The notes under the pieces are model-generated. The model saw nothing but the letters and a program-made list of their open reading frames with translations. It was not told the origin of the DNA and searched no databases. A program made the position numbers and the translations under genes. A DNA stretch of 64,000 bases from Gemmatimonas sp. (GTDB lineage: Bacteria > Gemmatimonadota > Gemmatimonadetes > Gemmatimonadales > Gemmatimonadaceae), in assembly GCF_031426495.1 (NCBI RefSeq), contig NZ_JANPLK010000040.1, forward strand, positions 124,001-188,000, read 5' to 3'. Below, one piece after another: positions 41,127 through 49,182 of this stretch (positions within the stretch are counted from its first letter, which is position 1; every line of letters starts with the position of its first letter).

Positions 41127-41870
41127 ATGTCTTGCGTTTCCATTGGTTCACACCGTGTCGCGGCCGCGCTCATGAGCGGTTTCGCGGCCGTCCTGCTGGC
41201 CGGTTCGGCCAGCGCACAGTCCAGCGGCATCGGCGGCGCGCCGTCTGGTCGCGGATCGATCGGCGTCCATCTGCAGGTCTCTGAACCCAAAGGCGAGCTT
41301 GGTCGGAATACAGGCAACGGCTTCGGCTTCGGCGGCTATGTCCTCATGCGGCTCGATCCGAACTCCATCGCCAATCTCCGTGGCGATGTCTCGTTTCTGA
41401 TGTACGGGAATACCACCCGTCGCATTCCATTAAATGGAACGGGTGGCCTGCTTCAGCTGGACTTGCGCACCACCAGCAACATTGTGTCGGTCGTGACGGG
41501 GCCGCAGCTGCTCGGCCCCACCGGAACCTTTACCCCCTACGCCACCGCGCTCGGCGGATTTTCGGTATTCTGGACCTCGAGTGCGATCGAAGGATCGAGC
41601 AACGAGAACGACCCCTTCGCCACGACCACGAATGCCAGTGACGCGGTGTTGGCCTACGGGGGAGCCGTGGGCAGCTACATCCGGGTGAGCAACGGCAAGA
41701 ATCCGGTACGCATCGATCTTGGCGCGCGCTTTCTCCGTCACGATGACGTCCGATATCTCAACGCCGATCGGGTCCGCGAGGCGTACGCCAACGATCGTCC
41801 GCCCGTCCCGATTCGCGGTCGTGCCGACTTCGTGACGTACTATCTCGGCGTCAACGCGATCGTCTTTTAG
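41127..41870 (+). CDS. Outer-membrane beta-barrel protein, unknown function
   Basis: From the ATG at 41127 the product is 247 residues with a signal peptide (VAAALMSGFAAVLLAGSASAQSS); the frame is open from 40998 but the extra residues precede the signal. The mature part alternates polar and hydrophobic residues in strands of 8-10 (SIGVHLQVSEPKGELG; FGFGGYVLMRLD; LRGDVSFLMYG; NIVSVVTGPQLLG; TPYATALGGFSVFW; VRIDLGARFLRH; VTYYLGVNAIVF). This is the pattern of an 8- to 10-strand barrel, ending in the aromatic Phe that outer-membrane insertion signals require. No ligand is suggested. Its 3' end overlaps the deacetylase gene tail to tail by 4 bp. Confidence 0.82.
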   Translation: MSCVSIGSHRVAAALMSGFAAVLLAGSASAQSSGIGGAPSGRGSIGVHLQVSEPKGELGRNTGNGFGFGGYVLMRLDPNSIANLRGDVSFLMYGNTTRRIPLNGTGGLLQLDLRTTSNIVSVVTGPQLLGPTGTFTPYATALGGFSVFWTSSAIEGSSNENDPFATTTNASDAVLAYGGAVGSYIRVSNGKNPVRIDLGARFLRHDDVRYLNADRVREAYANDRPPVPIRGRADFVTYYLGVNAIVF

Positions 41871-42994
41871 CGTGGCGCTTCTCGTTGGCAGACGGTCGGT
41901 CGTTGGACGTATCGTCCGCTCACTTTCCGTTTGAAGCGTTTCATGGTGATGCTGGGAAACACCACGACACGACGCACGTGAAACGGATCTTCGTGCATCG
42001 CGAGCGGCCCGGAGTTGGTCGCCAAGGCGTAACGGAAGCCGGCGTGCCGCGCGAGTTCTTTGGCTTGCGCCGACAGGTGGCCGTACGGATAGGCGAACGT
42101 CTGAACGGGCACGCCCAGCTCTGACTCCAACTGCGTCTTGGAGTGCTGAATCTCTACCCGAGCCCGTTCAAGATCGACGGTGCTCAGGTCGGCGTGCGTG
42201 ACCGTGTGCGCTCCGAATTCCACCAATCCGCTCTCAAGCATCTCGCGGCGTTCCGCCTGATTCAGCAGACGACGCGGCGCATCACCACGCCGCATGTCCC
42301 ATTCGTTGTGTTGGAGGCCGGAGACGAGGTAAATGACGGCTTTGGCGTTGTACTTCTTAAGCAGCGGAAACAGCAACCGAAAATTGTCCTCATACCCGTC
42401 GTCGAACGTTAGCACGACGGCGCGCCGCTGCTTCTCGAACACCATTGCATTGTCGACATCGGCGAAATGCAAGGTACGGAAGCGGTGATCGCGCAAGTAT
42501 TGGAGCTGCGCTTCGAATCGGTCGGCGCGCAAGTGCGTTTCGAACTCGCTTCCCTCGTCGTCACGCTCGATGAGACGATGGTAGCAGAGGATCGGTATCT
42601 CATGGCGAGTCGCCTTGACGTACGTCGATCGGTACGCGTATTCACGGCAAACCACGTCAGCGTCGCTCGTGGCGTCGGCCGTTACGCTAACCAGCGGCAC
42701 CCCAGCCAGGCGGGACGCCAGCCAGCTCGCCAAACGAACGCGTGGGGAGCGCGCATCAACAACCTGAAGGCGGTTCCGGCGGATCAACCACACCAGCGAA
42801 AGCACACCCTTGCCGGTCCGCCAAAGCGAACCGGCACCCAGCCGAACCTTGACGCGGCTAGCTCTGGTTGGCGCGTGTGCATGCTCGGAGGCGATAAACA
42901 CGTCGTGCCCTCGTGCGACGAGCGCATCGGCCAGTGTTACAGCGTGTGCGTCCGCGGTCGGATCCGCATGGTCTACGGTAAGGAGAACTCGCAC
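41867..42994 (-). CDS. Polysaccharide deacetylase with N-terminal glycosyltransferase-like segment
   Basis: The GTG at 42994 lies 5 bases after the stop of the methyltransferase gene and gives a 375-residue protein. Residues ~1-125 (RVLLTVDHADPTADAHAVTLADALVARGHDV... pattern, DARSPRVRLASWLASRLAG) resemble the N-terminal Rossmann half of GT4 glycosyltransferases, without the C-terminal half. The rest is a NodB-fold carbohydrate esterase: ILCYHRL, TFDDGYEDN with the metal-binding Asp-Asp, FGAHTVTHADLS with the His-x3-His pair and FAYPYGHLS. It would deacetylate N-acetylated sugars in an envelope or exopolysaccharide. The fusion of half a GT to a deacetylase is unusual. It forms an operon with the upstream methyltransferase. 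Confidence 0.88.
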   Translation of the reverse strand: MRVLLTVDHADPTADAHAVTLADALVARGHDVFIASEHAHAPTRASRVKVRLGAGSLWRTGKGVLSLVWLIRRNRLQVVDARSPRVRLASWLASRLAGVPLVSVTADATSDADVVCREYAYRSTYVKATRHEIPILCYHRLIERDDEGSEFETHLRADRFEAQLQYLRDHRFRTLHFADVDNAMVFEKQRRAVVLTFDDGYEDNFRLLFPLLKKYNAKAVIYLVSGLQHNEWDMRRGDAPRRLLNQAERREMLESGLVEFGAHTVTHADLSTVDLERARVEIQHSKTQLESELGVPVQTFAYPYGHLSAQAKELARHAGFRYALATNSGPLAMHEDPFHVRRVVVFPSITMKRFKRKVSGRYVQRPTVCQREAPR

Positions 42995-42999
42995 GACAC

Positions 43000-43719
43000 T
43001 CAGGCGACTGGTTGGACGACTAAGCCAAAGTGCTTGGATCCCGCAGGCCCACGCCGCGCAGCGCGGTGGGCCAGAAACTGGAACACGCGCGGGCTGCACA
43101 ACAGTCGTTGTCCCCACGCCGAGTCCCGCCGCGACTTAAGCGCGGTCTTGAGCCGAAACCAGTACCGGTCGTTGAAGTACAACGCTTCTCGAATCCGTCC
43201 GCCGGCGGTCTCGACCAAATTCACGTACGACTGCTGCGCGGTCGGGTTCATGAAGTCGGTGGCAATCAGCACGCCGTTTGCGGAGAGCAGGGGCAACAGC
43301 GCCCGCACCGCCCGCACAGCGCGTTCAGCGCCATCGAAGGCGCCAAGCAACACGTCGCCAGCGAACACGACGTCGAAGTGGCCGCGAGGATACGCGGGCG
43401 CCAAGGCATCGCCCAATTGTATGTCAAACGCGGTCGAGGTTCGACGGGCCGCGCAGCGGTCTTGCGTCATGCGAATGGCCGTTGGTGAAATGTCGAACGC
43501 ACTGACACGTGGCGCGTAGTCGGCCAGCATCTCGGTCAGGTACCCGAGACTGCAGCCCACGTCGAGCACGCGGCGCGGGCGGGGTTGCCAACGGCGTGCG
43601 GCTCTCAACGTGAGGTGGTACTTGGACTGTTCAGCCGCCTGACGATACCCCCACGGGTCGGCGTGAGTCCGATACAAGTCATCGAAGAATGCGGCGTCTC
43701 TCGGAACGGCACCTGGCAT
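43000..43719 (-). CDS. Class I SAM-dependent methyltransferase, NodS-like
   Basis: From the ATG at 43719 the product is 239 residues; a TTG at 43800 would add 27. Motif I is RVLDVGCSLGYLTEML. Motif II is AFDISPTAIRMTQDRC. The motif IV equivalent is FDVVFAGDVLLGAF. The start FFDDLYRTHADPWGYRQAAEQ is typical of NodS/methyltransferases next to deacetylases that modify lipo-chito-oligosaccharides or exopolysaccharide. With the deacetylase 5 bases downstream, the pair may N-methylate a freed amino sugar, by analogy with NodB/NodS. That analogy is inference. Confidence 0.85.
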   Translation of the reverse strand: MPGAVPRDAAFFDDLYRTHADPWGYRQAAEQSKYHLTLRAARRWQPRPRRVLDVGCSLGYLTEMLADYAPRVSAFDISPTAIRMTQDRCAARRTSTAFDIQLGDALAPAYPRGHFDVVFAGDVLLGAFDGAERAVRAVRALLPLLSANGVLIATDFMNPTAQQSYVNLVETAGGRIREALYFNDRYWFRLKTALKSRRDSAWGQRLLCSPRVFQFLAHRAARRGPAGSKHFGLVVQPVA

Positions 43720-44046
43720 CGGTTCTAGAAAAGAGGAAATGGCCGCTGTCCGCTCTGTGTCAACGCCGATGAACGATCGCCGAATGACGACGCTTGTCAA
43801 TGCGACCGGTCATCCTTGTTATGGTTTGGCATCACGTCCCACGTTCGTCTCGCAAGACTTGACAACACCACGGATTGATCGACTTTGGACACTCGTCGTG
43901 CGCTCATATCACCTCAAACGTGCGGGACATGGTCGTTGCCAGAGACTAACTCCGATTCATCGGCCACAGCGGGCGGGGATTCCGCTCCGTCCTTCTTGAG
44001 CGAGGGTGTGCGCGTCGTACGCGCCGGCACGCGCCGTCTGAGGCGC
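43720..44046. other. Divergent regulatory region, about 327 bases
   Basis: It separates the methyltransferase gene (reading left) from the methyltransferase-like gene at 44047 (reading right) and so must hold the promoters of both, unless upstream non-ATG starts are used. A TTGACA lies near 43859-43864 but with no matching -10 box. Short open frames cross it but none has a convincing start. Confidence 0.45.
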
Positions 44047-44652
44047 ATGGTTTTCTCACCGCCTCCCAAGCCTTGGGACCCCAAGCCAGGCAAGCTCAAT
44101 TTTTATGCGGACAGTTGGAAGCTGCAAGCGAAGGTCTGTCCGTGCGACCTGCAATTTGCCGACTTTCTGGCTGCCAGTGGTCGATCTGGCAGCATGGTGT
44201 TCCACTTCGGGACGGGTGAACACCATCTGCTGGCCAAAGAGAATCAGGCACTCTCGGAGCCCAATGAAATCCTCGGCATCACCGCGTCGCTCGGCGAGTA
44301 CGAGGCGTATGTCGACTACGTCATCAATGAGCCGCAGGCAGCGAAGTACTACAAGGTGCTCTTCGCGGATATCTACACGCTGACGCCGCGCATGCTGCCG
44401 AAGTTCGACGTGGTGTCGCTCTTCCATTTGTGCGAGTTCTACAACGTGTCGAATGCCGAATACGCGCCGCTCGACGATACGTCGCTGGTCGAACTGTTTC
44501 TCGCGACGATGAATCCTGGCGGGGAGCTGCTGTTCTATACCGGCTCATTTGCGTACGCCAAGGCGCAACCGATCATCGAGCGCTTTGTCGACCAGGGCCG
44601 CCTCATCAAGAAAGCCGAGTATGAACAATTGCTCATTTACGCCGCTGGCTAG
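44047..44652 (+). CDS. Methyltransferase-like Rossmann protein, unknown function
   Basis: From the ATG at 44047 the product is 201 residues; an in-frame GTG at 44008 and a longer frame from 43885 are possible. The layout matches a class I methyltransferase: SGSMVFHFGTGEHH (motif I position), NEILGITAS (motif II), YYKVLFADIYTL, FDVVSLFHLCEFYN (motif IV) and LFLATMNPGGELLFYTGSF (after motif IV). The glycine loop is FGTGEHH, not the standard GxGxG. SAM binding is therefore likely but unproven. It is divergent from the deacetylase-methyltransferase pair and may belong to the same glycan-modification function. No leader or membrane span. Confidence 0.7.
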   Translation: MVFSPPPKPWDPKPGKLNFYADSWKLQAKVCPCDLQFADFLAASGRSGSMVFHFGTGEHHLLAKENQALSEPNEILGITASLGEYEAYVDYVINEPQAAKYYKVLFADIYTLTPRMLPKFDVVSLFHLCEFYNVSNAEYAPLDDTSLVELFLATMNPGGELLFYTGSFAYAKAQPIIERFVDQGRLIKKAEYEQLLIYAAG

Positions 44653-44679
44653 GCGCGTATTGCCAGCGTTCGGCGTCGC

Positions 44680-45117
44680 TCAGTCGTCGTCCGGACGTCG
44701 ACGACGCTTGGTCTCACCGCGTTGACGCTTCTCGGTCAATCGTCGTTCGACGGAGCCCCGTGTAGGCCGCGTGGCCTTCCGGGGCTTCTGCACAATCAGT
44801 GCCCGCGACACGAGCTGCACGAGCCGCTCGATCGCCGCCCGCCGGTTCTGCTGCTGACTGCGATACTCGCCGGCCACGATGCGCAGTGCGCCGTCGCTGT
44901 CGAGGCGTGACGCGAGACGTGCCATGACGAGCGCCCGCTGTTCGTCACGCAGCGCGCGCGTGTGCCGCACGTTCCACTGGAGCGCGATGCGCGTGGCACT
45001 GCGATTCACATGCTGACCGCCGGGCCCACTCCCGGAGATGGCGGTGACGTCGAGTTCATACGCCGGAATGCAAACACCCGGAACCACATCCACGTCGTCC
45101 TGTGACGGCGCGGTCAC
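44680..45117 (-). CDS. arfB: ArfB-type ribosome rescue peptidyl-tRNA hydrolase
   Basis: The GTG at 45117 is preferred because GGAGG lies at 45126-45130, eight bases before it; the frame is open to 45138. The 145-residue protein has the GGQ loop of release factors (SGSGPGGQHVNRSATRIAL) and no codon-recognition domain. A basic C-terminal tail of ~35 residues follows (KPRKATRPTRGS, EKRQRGETKRRRR), which in ArfB (YaeJ) enters the mRNA channel of stalled ribosomes. It releases the peptide from non-stop complexes. It follows the exported methyltransferase gene by one base. Confidence 0.9.
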   Translation of the reverse strand: MTAPSQDDVDVVPGVCIPAYELDVTAISGSGPGGQHVNRSATRIALQWNVRHTRALRDEQRALVMARLASRLDSDGALRIVAGEYRSQQQNRRAAIERLVQLVSRALIVQKPRKATRPTRGSVERRLTEKRQRGETKRRRRPDDD

Positions 45118-45118
45118 C

Positions 45119-45928
45119 TCAGTCACCTCCCGGCGCACGACACGGCGACGCGCTGAGTGCAGTCGAGATCGACGCGGGCGTCGGACGTGCAGTCGAGTCC
45201 GGGGCTGTAAAGATCGCCACGTACTCCGACGGTGCGGTCTTGGTGAACGACCGTTGTCGATAGCCCACAGCCGCCAACTCGCAGCGCAACAGGGACGGCG
45301 GCGTGCCGTGGCCGTAGGTCGGCCGCTCGAGGTCGAGGATCACGAGGCGTCCACCAGGCCGCATGGCCGTCGCAAGATTCCAGAGCAGCGCGAAGGGCTG
45401 CTCGATCTCGTGATACATGTGAATCATGATGGCCACGTCCACACTGGCCGCCGGCAAACGCGGATCGTGGGCATCGCCGCGTACCACCTGGACGTTGCGC
45501 AGCCCTTCGCGTCGCACGCGGCGCTGCAGCAACGCGAGGTAATCGGGCATGATGTCTTGCCCATACACCTGGCCGGTGGCACCTACCACGGGCGACAGTC
45601 GTGTCACGTAGTAGCCATCCCCTGCGCCGATGTCGGCGATGCGCTGTCCGCGACCGATCTTGGCCAGTTGCACCACGCGCGCGAACTCGCCGACGTCGTC
45701 GCGATCGTCCTCATCGCTCCATCTCGGCGCGACGATATCCGCCACCGGTCGCATTGGGCTCGGAAAGGCGCGCGCCGGCTCGCCGGGCGGCGCCGCCGGA
45801 CCGACCGTATCCTGTGCGGTTCCGCTCGTACCCGATGCCGCGCGCTCGGCGCGATCCGCGCGATCTACCGCAGCGCCGCACGCCACGGCGGCAACGATTA
45901 ACAGTAGCGACCACTTGACGCGAATCAT
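45119..45928 (-). CDS. SAM-dependent methyltransferase-fold protein with export signal
   Basis: The 269-residue protein starts with a hydrophobic N-terminus (MIRVKWSLLLIVAAVACGAAVD) that could be a Sec signal or lipoprotein signal, the Cys being at residue 17. An Ala/Pro-rich linker and a class I methyltransferase core follow: FARVVQLAKIGRGQRIADIGAGDGYYVTRLSPVVG (motif I, GAGDG), VRGDAHDPRLP, VDVAIMIHMYHEIEQPFALL (motif IV) and LRPGGRLVILDLERP. The core is intact, so SAM may bind. SAM is not normally found outside the cytoplasm, which makes the signal puzzling. Overlaps the CNNM gene by 4 bases (translational coupling). Confidence 0.82.
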   Translation of the reverse strand: MIRVKWSLLLIVAAVACGAAVDRADRAERAASGTSGTAQDTVGPAAPPGEPARAFPSPMRPVADIVAPRWSDEDDRDDVGEFARVVQLAKIGRGQRIADIGAGDGYYVTRLSPVVGATGQVYGQDIMPDYLALLQRRVRREGLRNVQVVRGDAHDPRLPAASVDVAIMIHMYHEIEQPFALLWNLATAMRPGGRLVILDLERPTYGHGTPPSLLRCELAAVGYRQRSFTKTAPSEYVAIFTAPDSTARPTPASISTALSASPCRAPGGD

Positions 45929-47280
45929 GATGTGCTCGGTGCTTCGGTTCGCAGGTGCACGCGTAGTGCCGCCACGCGACGGCCATCCATCGCGACAATT
46001 TCGAGTTCACCGCCGGGATAGGTCACGCGATCGCCGACCTTCGGCAGTCGCCCCAGCATCGCGAACGCATAGCCGCCAAGTGTCGACCAGTCACCTTCGG
46101 GAATCGGAAGCTTGTGGTCGGAGCGCACATCGACGAGTGACATGGAGCCGGCGAGTTCAAGGACGCCATCGAAGAGCAGGGCATCGCGTGACAGCGGATC
46201 GTACTCGTCGGCAATGTCGCCGATGACTTCCTCCACGAGATCTTCCATCGTCACGATCCCTGCGGTGCCGCCGTACTCGTCGAGGACGACGGCAAGGTGC
46301 GCGCGCGTGCGTCGCAGATCATCCAGCACGCGTTCGGCCGCGCGCGTGGCCGGCACGAACATCGGTTCACGCAGGTGATCGCGCAGCGAGAACGACTCGG
46401 GGTGTTCATCGAGCCAGAAGTCTTTCGCGAGAAAGACACCCACGATGTCGTCGGGCGTTTCGCGGTATACCGGATAGCGCGAGTAGCGCTCGCGGCGCAG
46501 CGTTGCGATCAGCTCGTCGAGCTCCACGTCTTCGGCGATCGCGATCATATCGGTGCGCGGACGCATCACATCGAGCGCCTTCTTGTTGTGAAAGTCGAAC
46601 ACGCCGGCCAGCATGGCCGAGTCGGACTCGTCGAGCGTGCCGTGTGCGCGCGCCTGCATCACCAACAGCCGCAGCTCTTCCGGGCTGTGCACATGTCCCC
46701 CCTCGGACACGGGCTCGACGCCGAGCAGCTTGAGTAGTCGGTTGGCGGTGCCGTTCAGCATGCCGATGAACGGCGACATGACGCGCGAGAAAAGCATGAG
46801 CGGGCGGACCACCCAGCGGCTCACCGTTTCCGGACGTGCGAGGGCAATCGACTTCGGGGCCAGCTCACCGAGCACGATGTGCAGGAAGGTGATGACCAGG
46901 AACGCGACCGCGATCCCGGCGCCCGTGTGCACCGCACCATTCGCGGGCTCGACGCCCACCACGTGCAGGGCGCGGTCGACCAGCACCGCGATGGCCGGCT
47001 CACCGATCCAGCCAAGGGCGAGAGACGCGAGGGTAATACCGAGCTGGGTCCCGGAGATGTACCGATCCAGCTGACTCAGGGCACGTTGCACCACCTTCGC
47101 ACTGCTGTCCCCCTCGGCGGCCATCTGATCGATGCGGCTTCGCCGGACCGCCACCAGCGCAAATTCCGCCGCGACGAAGAAGGCATTGAGCAGGACCAGC
47201 AGGAGCACGACGAGCAATCGGCCCGAAGCCACCCCGAACGTGAGTTCGTGGACGACGGGCAAAGAAGGGTCAGCAAGCAT
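45925..47280 (-). CDS. CNNM/CorC-type membrane protein with CBS domains (hemolysin family)
   Basis: The 451-residue product from the ATG at 47280 (the longer frame upstream is antisense to the PilS gene) has the family order. First a DUF21/CNNM membrane region of about four helices (~15-165; LLVVLLLVLLNAFFVAAEFALVAVRRS, GITLASLALGWIGEPA, IAVAFLVITFLHIVLGELAPKS), then two CBS domains (~200-330; VMRPRTDMIAI, YSRYPVYRETPDDIVGV). Next comes DEYGGTAGIVTMEDLVEEVIGDI and a C-terminal CorC/HlyC domain. Relatives export Mg or Co. Divergent from pilS. Confidence 0.92.
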   Translation of the reverse strand: MLADPSLPVVHELTFGVASGRLLVVLLLVLLNAFFVAAEFALVAVRRSRIDQMAAEGDSSAKVVQRALSQLDRYISGTQLGITLASLALGWIGEPAIAVLVDRALHVVGVEPANGAVHTGAGIAVAFLVITFLHIVLGELAPKSIALARPETVSRWVVRPLMLFSRVMSPFIGMLNGTANRLLKLLGVEPVSEGGHVHSPEELRLLVMQARAHGTLDESDSAMLAGVFDFHNKKALDVMRPRTDMIAIAEDVELDELIATLRRERYSRYPVYRETPDDIVGVFLAKDFWLDEHPESFSLRDHLREPMFVPATRAAERVLDDLRRTRAHLAVVLDEYGGTAGIVTMEDLVEEVIGDIADEYDPLSRDALLFDGVLELAGSMSLVDVRSDHKLPIPEGDWSTLGGYAFAMLGRLPKVGDRVTYPGGELEIVAMDGRRVAALRVHLRTEAPSTS

Positions 47281-47424
47281 ACTGAAAGGAAACGGACACG
47301 CGGGTGATTCGTCAGGGTAGTGCAATCTGCAAGAGTGCCGGGCATTCCGCTTCTGCGGCATTCTGCAAGACTCACGACTTCTGTGCGCTATACCCCCGCG
47401 ATCCCGCAGGTCCCGATTCAGGAG

Positions 47425-49182
47425 ATGCTCGACCCGCGCCGTGTACTGCGCTGGGTCTGGCTCGGCCGTGTCGTGTTGTCCTGTGCGATTCTGGTGGCGG
47501 CGGTGTTCGTCTGGAGCGAGGCGGCCCCCAGCGACACCCTGGTCGCGACGCTGGCGTTCGCCGGCGCAACCCTCGCGACCATTGGTTCTGCGCTCTACGG
47601 CGAATTCGAACGCCGCGCGCTGAGTCTGCGCTTCTATGGACTGCAGTGCGCGATCGACTTGGCATTGGTAACCGCCGTCGTGCACATCACGGGCGGCTGG
47701 AGCTCCCAGTTCGCTGCCCTGTACATCTTGGTGATCGCCAGCGCGGCGCTGCTGTTGCCCTTTCGCGGCGGGCTGGCGGTCGCGGGTGGTGCGTGCCTGC
47801 TGTACGCGGCCGATGTCCTCCTGCTGCGACCGGGAACGCCGTACGTCGGTATCTCCGTGCAGATCGCGGTCTTCGTCGTGGTGGCCCTCGGCTCCGGATA
47901 CGTCTCCTCGCGGTTGCGGCAGGCGGGTGTGGGACGCGAGGCGCTCGCCGCGCAGTTGGTGAAGGTGCAGCTCGAAGCGGCCGACATCCTGCGAACGATT
48001 CGTTCCGGTATCATGACGGTCGATGCGCAGGGAAGGCTCCTGTACGCCAATCCCGCCGCGTCCGATCTGCTCGGGATCGATCTGCGGTCGCTCGTTGGGC
48101 GGCCGGTGCTCCACACGTTGCTCGGTGTATCGCCGCAACTGGCCACGCTGCTCGAGCAGTCGTCGCGCGACGGCGTCCGGACCACGCGGGCTGAAGGGGT
48201 GATTCACCGGGATGGCGAAACGGTCGAGATCGGTGTCACCACCACGATTGCGAACGGTACACGCCAAGACGGCGGTGTCACGGCGACCGCCATCTTCCAG
48301 GACATCTCGGACAGCAAGCGCATTCAGGCGTTGCACATTCGCGCCGAGCGCCTGCAGGCCGTGGCTGAACTGAGCGCTTCCTTGGCCCACGAGATCCGGA
48401 ATCCGCTGGCCTCGATCCGCAGCGCGACCGAACAGCTAGCACGTCGCCGTGCCCGATCGCTGGAGCCGACGGCCGACGATGACGACGAGCGGATTCTGCA
48501 CGACCTCGTGGTGCGCGAAGCCGATCGGCTCAGTCGCCTGCTTGCGGACTTCCTCGACTTCGCTCGGGCACGCGTTACGCGCGTAAGCCGCGTCGATCTG
48601 GGGGCGATCGTGAACGCCGCGGCGATGATCGCAGCTTCGCATCCCGATCGGCGCGCCGGCGTGCAAGTGCAGGTGAGCGTGGCGCCGGAACTGCCGCCGG
48701 TGGAAGGCGACGAGGATCTGCTGCATCGCGCCGTGTTCAATCTCGTGCTCAACGCCGTGCAGGCGGTCGGGCCCGAGGGGCACGTGTTCATCGAGGTCGA
48801 CCGCTATCGCCCGGCCGGCGAGCATGGCGCGGCGTCGGCGATGCTGACCGGTGAGTTGCTGACCGTGAGTGTGACCGATGACGGTCCCGGCGTTCCACTG
48901 GAGTTGAAGGACCGGCTGTTCGAACCGTTCGTGACCGGCAAGGCCGGTGGCACCGGGCTCGGACTCCCGGTGGTGCATCGCGCCGTCGAGGCGCATCGCG
49001 GCGTGGTGCTCGTCGACTCGCTCACCCGCGGGACGCGGTTCACGATGCTGCTGCCGATCGCCAGCGACAACGGCTCGTCGCGTCGCGGTGAAACGCCCGT
49101 GCACAATGCTGTCCCCTTCGAGCCGCATCAGGACGATGCCGCCGACGATCTGCTTCCTCGCCTTACTGGAGTTGCACCGTGA
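47425..49182 (+). CDS. pilS: PilS-like membrane histidine kinase
   Basis: The ATG at 47425 begins MLDPRRVLRWVWLGRVVLS, just before the first membrane helix; an in-frame GTG at 47320 would add 35 residues. About six hydrophobic helices fill residues ~10-160. Then come PAS (~185-300), HisKA with H-box SLAHEIRNPLASIRSA, and HATPase with NLVLNAVQAVGPEG, DDGPGVP and GGTGLGLPVVHRAVEAHRG. This is the layout of PilS, the kinase of the PilR sigma-54 activator. Its last four bases overlap pilR (GTGA). It starts the type IV pilus locus and is divergent from the CNNM gene. PilS in Pseudomonas senses pilin in the membrane and damps pilA transcription; the same loop is likely here. Confidence 0.9.
   Translation: MLDPRRVLRWVWLGRVVLSCAILVAAVFVWSEAAPSDTLVATLAFAGATLATIGSALYGEFERRALSLRFYGLQCAIDLALVTAVVHITGGWSSQFAALYILVIASAALLLPFRGGLAVAGGACLLYAADVLLLRPGTPYVGISVQIAVFVVVALGSGYVSSRLRQAGVGREALAAQLVKVQLEAADILRTIRSGIMTVDAQGRLLYANPAASDLLGIDLRSLVGRPVLHTLLGVSPQLATLLEQSSRDGVRTTRAEGVIHRDGETVEIGVTTTIANGTRQDGGVTATAIFQDISDSKRIQALHIRAERLQAVAELSASLAHEIRNPLASIRSATEQLARRRARSLEPTADDDDERILHDLVVREADRLSRLLADFLDFARARVTRVSRVDLGAIVNAAAMIAASHPDRRAGVQVQVSVAPELPPVEGDEDLLHRAVFNLVLNAVQAVGPEGHVFIEVDRYRPAGEHGAASAMLTGELLTVSVTDDGPGVPLELKDRLFEPFVTGKAGGTGLGLPVVHRAVEAHRGVVLVDSLTRGTRFTMLLPIASDNGSSRRGETPVHNAVPFEPHQDDAADDLLPRLTGVAP

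Noticed and set aside
47281..48390. Upstream extension of the CNNM frame
   Set aside because: Antisense to pilS, low-quality Arg/Gln/His-rich sequence; the membrane protein starts at 47280.
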